From Longilinea arvoryzae (GTDB lineage: Bacteria > Chloroflexota > Anaerolineae > Anaerolineales > Anaerolineaceae): DNA of 64,000 nucleotides. The translations under genes were made by a program, and so were the position numbers. Below the pieces are notes generated by a model that had not been told where the DNA came from, ran no database searches, and saw only the letters and a program-made list of their open reading frames with translations. Below, piece after piece: positions 62,374-64,000 of this stretch (its first letter is position 1; each line of letters begins with the position of its first letter). Where the stretch lies: assembly GCF_001050235.1 (NCBI RefSeq), contig NZ_DF967972.1, positions 3,101,853 through 3,165,852 of the forward strand, given 5' to 3'.

Positions 62374-62658
62374 ATGCGTACATACGAGGTTATTCTGATC
62401 GCCCAACCGGATCTGGACGAGACTGCCCTGAACGGCGTCATCGAAAAGACGAAAGGTTGGATCACTGAAGCTGGTGGCACAATCGACAAAGTAGATTTGT
62501 GGGGTAAGCGCCGTCTGGCCTTTGCCATCCGCAAGCAGCGTGAAGGTCAATACGTACTGATTCAGGCTCAGATGGCACCAAATTATACGGCTGAATTGGA
62601 TCGCAATCTGCGGTTCCTCGAGCCTGTAATGCGGTTCTTGATTGCCAACATGGAGTAG
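62374..62658 (+). CDS. rpsF: Ribosomal protein bS6
   Basis: 94 residues, normal for S6. It binds the 30S platform with S18. The sequence MRTYEVILIAQPDLDE opens the fold and DLWGKRRLAFAIRKQREGQYVLI is the conserved second half. AAAGGAGG lies 8 bases before the ATG; an upstream in-frame start lacks a site. First gene of rpsF-ssb-rpsR, the usual order. Confidence 0.97.
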   Translation: MRTYEVILIAQPDLDETALNGVIEKTKGWITEAGGTIDKVDLWGKRRLAFAIRKQREGQYVLIQAQMAPNYTAELDRNLRFLEPVMRFLIANME

Positions 62659-62701
62659 AGCACCGGTTAACGGTGCGCGTTTTCGTCAAGGAGCAATAAG
62701 A

Positions 62702-63106
62702 ATGAGCCGGGGATTGAATAAGGTCATGATCATTGGGCACCTCGGGCGCGATCCCGAGATGCGCTACACACCCTCCGGGAGACCGGTCACCACTTTTACC
62801 GTGGCAACCAGTCGGACCTGGAACACAGCCGATGGCGAACGCCACACGGAAACCGAATGGTTCAATGTGGTGACGTGGGGCAACCTTGCAGAAATCTGCA
62901 AGCAGTACCTTGCCAAGGGTCAACAGGTGTATATCGAAGGCCGTCTTCAAACCCGCCGCTGGGACGATACCGAAGGTGTAAAACACACCAGTGTCGAAAT
63001 TGTCGCCAGCGAAATGATGATCCTTGGCGATCGTCGCGACTCCACTCAAACTCAAGGCGGTGAACCGCTTGTGAGTGATGAGATCGAAGACGAGTATCCA
63101 TTCTAG
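62702..63106 (+). CDS. ssb: Single-stranded DNA-binding protein
   Basis: 134 residues. One OB fold ([31 protein letters not shown] opening, [16 protein letters not shown]) and a short linker ending in the acidic tail DEIEDEYPF, which recruits repair proteins including RecJ-type nucleases. AAGGAG is 8 bases before the ATG. It lies between rpsF and rpsR, as in most bacteria. Confidence 0.97.
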   Translation: MSRGLNKVMIIGHLGRDPEMRYTPSGRPVTTFTVATSRTWNTADGERHTETEWFNVVTWGNLAEICKQYLAKGQQVYIEGRLQTRRWDDTEGVKHTSVEIVASEMMILGDRRDSTQTQGGEPLVSDEIEDEYPF

Positions 63107-63117
63107 GAGTAAGTAAG

Positions 63118-63405
63118 ATGACTGATGAACATCAGGTTGAGAACGAACAGCCGATGGGCGGCGGTCCTCGCCGGTTTACACCCCGACCCAAGATCTGCCA
63201 GTTCTGCGCCGATAAGAACGCCAAAATCGATTACAAAGCTGCCGATATGCTGCGCCGCTTCGTGACCGAAGAAGGTAAAATCCGCCCACGCAGACAAACG
63301 GGCACCTGCGCCCGCCACCAACGCGTTTTGGCTCGCGCGATCAAACGCGCCCGCTACATCGCGTTGCTTTCCTACGTCGGCGAATCATCGTGGAACGAAC
63401 GATAA
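63118..63405 (+). CDS. rpsR: Ribosomal protein bS18
   Basis: 95 residues. The core [49 protein letters not shown] matches bS18. Cysteines at 27, 30 and in TCARHQ point to a zinc-binding (C+) form. A 20-residue N-terminal extension with Gly/Pro is longer than in E. coli. Third gene of the operon, 11 bases after ssb. Confidence 0.96.
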   Translation: MTDEHQVENEQPMGGGPRRFTPRPKICQFCADKNAKIDYKAADMLRRFVTEEGKIRPRRQTGTCARHQRVLARAIKRARYIALLSYVGESSWNER

Positions 63406-63422
63406 CCGTTCTGTAGACCAGA

Positions 63423-63453
63423 ATGGGGCATCAGGCATTGGCCTTATGCCCCA
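63423..63453 (+). terminator. Terminator of the rpsF-ssb-rpsR operon
   Basis: An 8-9 bp outer stem (63423-63431 with 63445-63453) with an inner AGGC/GCCT stem, followed by a T-rich tract. Confidence 0.85.
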
Positions 63454-63477
63454 TATTTATTTTCAAAGGTCAATTCT

Positions 63478-64000
63478 ATGGCCAAAAACGTAACGCCTAA
63501 GATCGTAACGAAGAAACATCAAGCTCGCTTGGATCGCGAAAACACCCAACGCCGCAACATCTTGATCGGCGTCACTGTCATCGCTGTCCTGGTTATTCTG
63601 GTCATCGGTTACGGCGTCCTGGATTCGCTCTACTTGCAGCAGATTCGCCCCGTCGCCAAGGTGGATGGACAGTCCATCACGGTCCGTGACTTCAAAAACA
63701 TGGTTCGCTACCAGCGTTATAACCTGGTGAATCAGATTGTCCAATTCCAACAATATGGCGATTACTTCAAGAGTTATGTCGAATCGTATCAATCCTATCT
63801 GGATAATACGGAGACTTTAGGGCAGGACGTTTTGGACAGGATGGTGGACAACCTGGTGGTTGCGCAGGAAGCCAAAGCGGAAAACATCACCGTGAGCAAT
63901 GCTGAAGTCGATGCCGCCCTGCAGGCTGCGTTTGACTTCTATGCAAACGGCACCCCTACGCCGACCCTTACGATCACACCATTTGCTACCGGTACCCCCG
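63478..64000 (+). CDS. Membrane-anchored SurA-like peptidyl-prolyl isomerase/chaperone, 5' part
   Basis: The reading frame runs off the end of the window; about 174 residues are seen. A basic N-terminus and one transmembrane helix (about residues 35-55, LIGVTVIAVLVILVIGYG) are followed by VAKVDGQSITVRDFKNMVRYQ, the SurA-N/parvulin-associated chaperone pattern, a long helical stretch and a Thr/Pro linker (GTPTPTLTITP). Proteins of this type fold secreted proteins outside the membrane. AAAGGT precedes the ATG. Whether a parvulin domain follows is beyond the window. Confidence 0.8.
   Translation, partial: MAKNVTPKIVTKKHQARLDRENTQRRNILIGVTVIAVLVILVIGYGVLDSLYLQQIRPVAKVDGQSITVRDFKNMVRYQRYNLVNQIVQFQQYGDYFKSYVESYQSYLDNTETLGQDVLDRMVDNLVVAQEAKAENITVSNAEVDAALQAAFDFYANGTPTPTLTITPFATGTP

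Noticed and set aside
1..64000. tRNA, rRNA, CRISPR arrays, insertion sequences, replication origin
   Set aside because: I looked for cloverleaf-like stretches, direct repeats with spacers, transposase motifs and DnaA-box clusters by eye and saw none convincing. A covariance-model search would be decisive.

Overview
The window looks like a chromosomal piece of an Anaerolineae-type Chloroflexota bacterium. This is inferred from gene content and gene style, not from a marker-gene search. Supporting signs are a transaldolase/glucose-6-phosphate isomerase fusion, a Tad pilus locus with no secretin or other outer-membrane genes, a membrane-anchored baseplate-J-like protein, secreted proteins with Thr/Pro/Ser-rich linkers, a CAP-domain protein ending in KVFLPSVLR, and many TTG/GTG starts. 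GC is moderately high and even. I saw no insertion sequence, integrase, CRISPR array, tRNA or rRNA, so the region reads as a stable core chromosome with some unusual accessory proteins.

Layout. 1-384: 3' end of a ROK sugar kinase. 424-5739 (-): pentose phosphate operon tkt-rpiB-tal/pgi. 5925-8976 (-): copper operon csoR-copZ-copA with a recognisable promoter and CsoR operator. 9114-12009 (+), divergent from it: a TlpA-like thioredoxin, an Lgt-like membrane protein, a pteridine-reductase-type SDR, folB and folK. 12083-14832 (-): fni, polyprenyl diphosphate synthase, folE. 14947-16634 (+): phosphatase, GT2 glycosyltransferase, acyl carrier protein. 16686-18691 (-): sucCD. 18823-20456 (-): a helical protein plus an SPFH protein with a helix-turn-helix tail.

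20790-26966 (+): Tad pilus locus flp-cpaB-cpaE(receiver fusion)-cpaF-tadB-tadC, followed by comF, hpf and efp. The 48-residue Flp pilin follows a clear promoter and is itself followed by a terminator, which fits high pilin expression. 29136-32710 (+): a Cys-rich small protein, a HAD-DinB fusion and ftsH. 32754-34071 (-): yraN-miaA. 34195-42291 (+): a secreted hypothetical protein, a CinA with a degenerate amidase half, an amidohydrolase-CYTH fusion, then the translationally coupled glycogen genes glgA-glgC-malQ. 42438-43400 (-): an EamA transporter. 43516-46099 (+): sodA, ferredoxin, fumarase. 46096-49972 (-): baseplate-J-like gene, ruvX, mltG and polyphosphate glucokinase.

50104-61417 (+): a lipoprotein, a DnaQ-like exonuclease, a CAP protein, then a tight run of DNA-end-processing genes (AddB-like P-loop protein, UvrD helicase, Fe-S RecB-type nuclease, long RecJ) and a Gfo/Idh/MocA oxidoreductase. 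61470-62156 (-): an AIM24-family protein. 62374-64000 (+): rpsF-ssb-rpsR and the start of a membrane-anchored SurA-like protein.

The most distinctive content is the split AddAB-like cluster with RecJ, several unusual fusions (amidohydrolase-CYTH, HAD-DinB, SPFH-HTH), the degenerate Lgt-like and CinA proteins, and recurring extended -10 promoters of the form TGG-TANANT.
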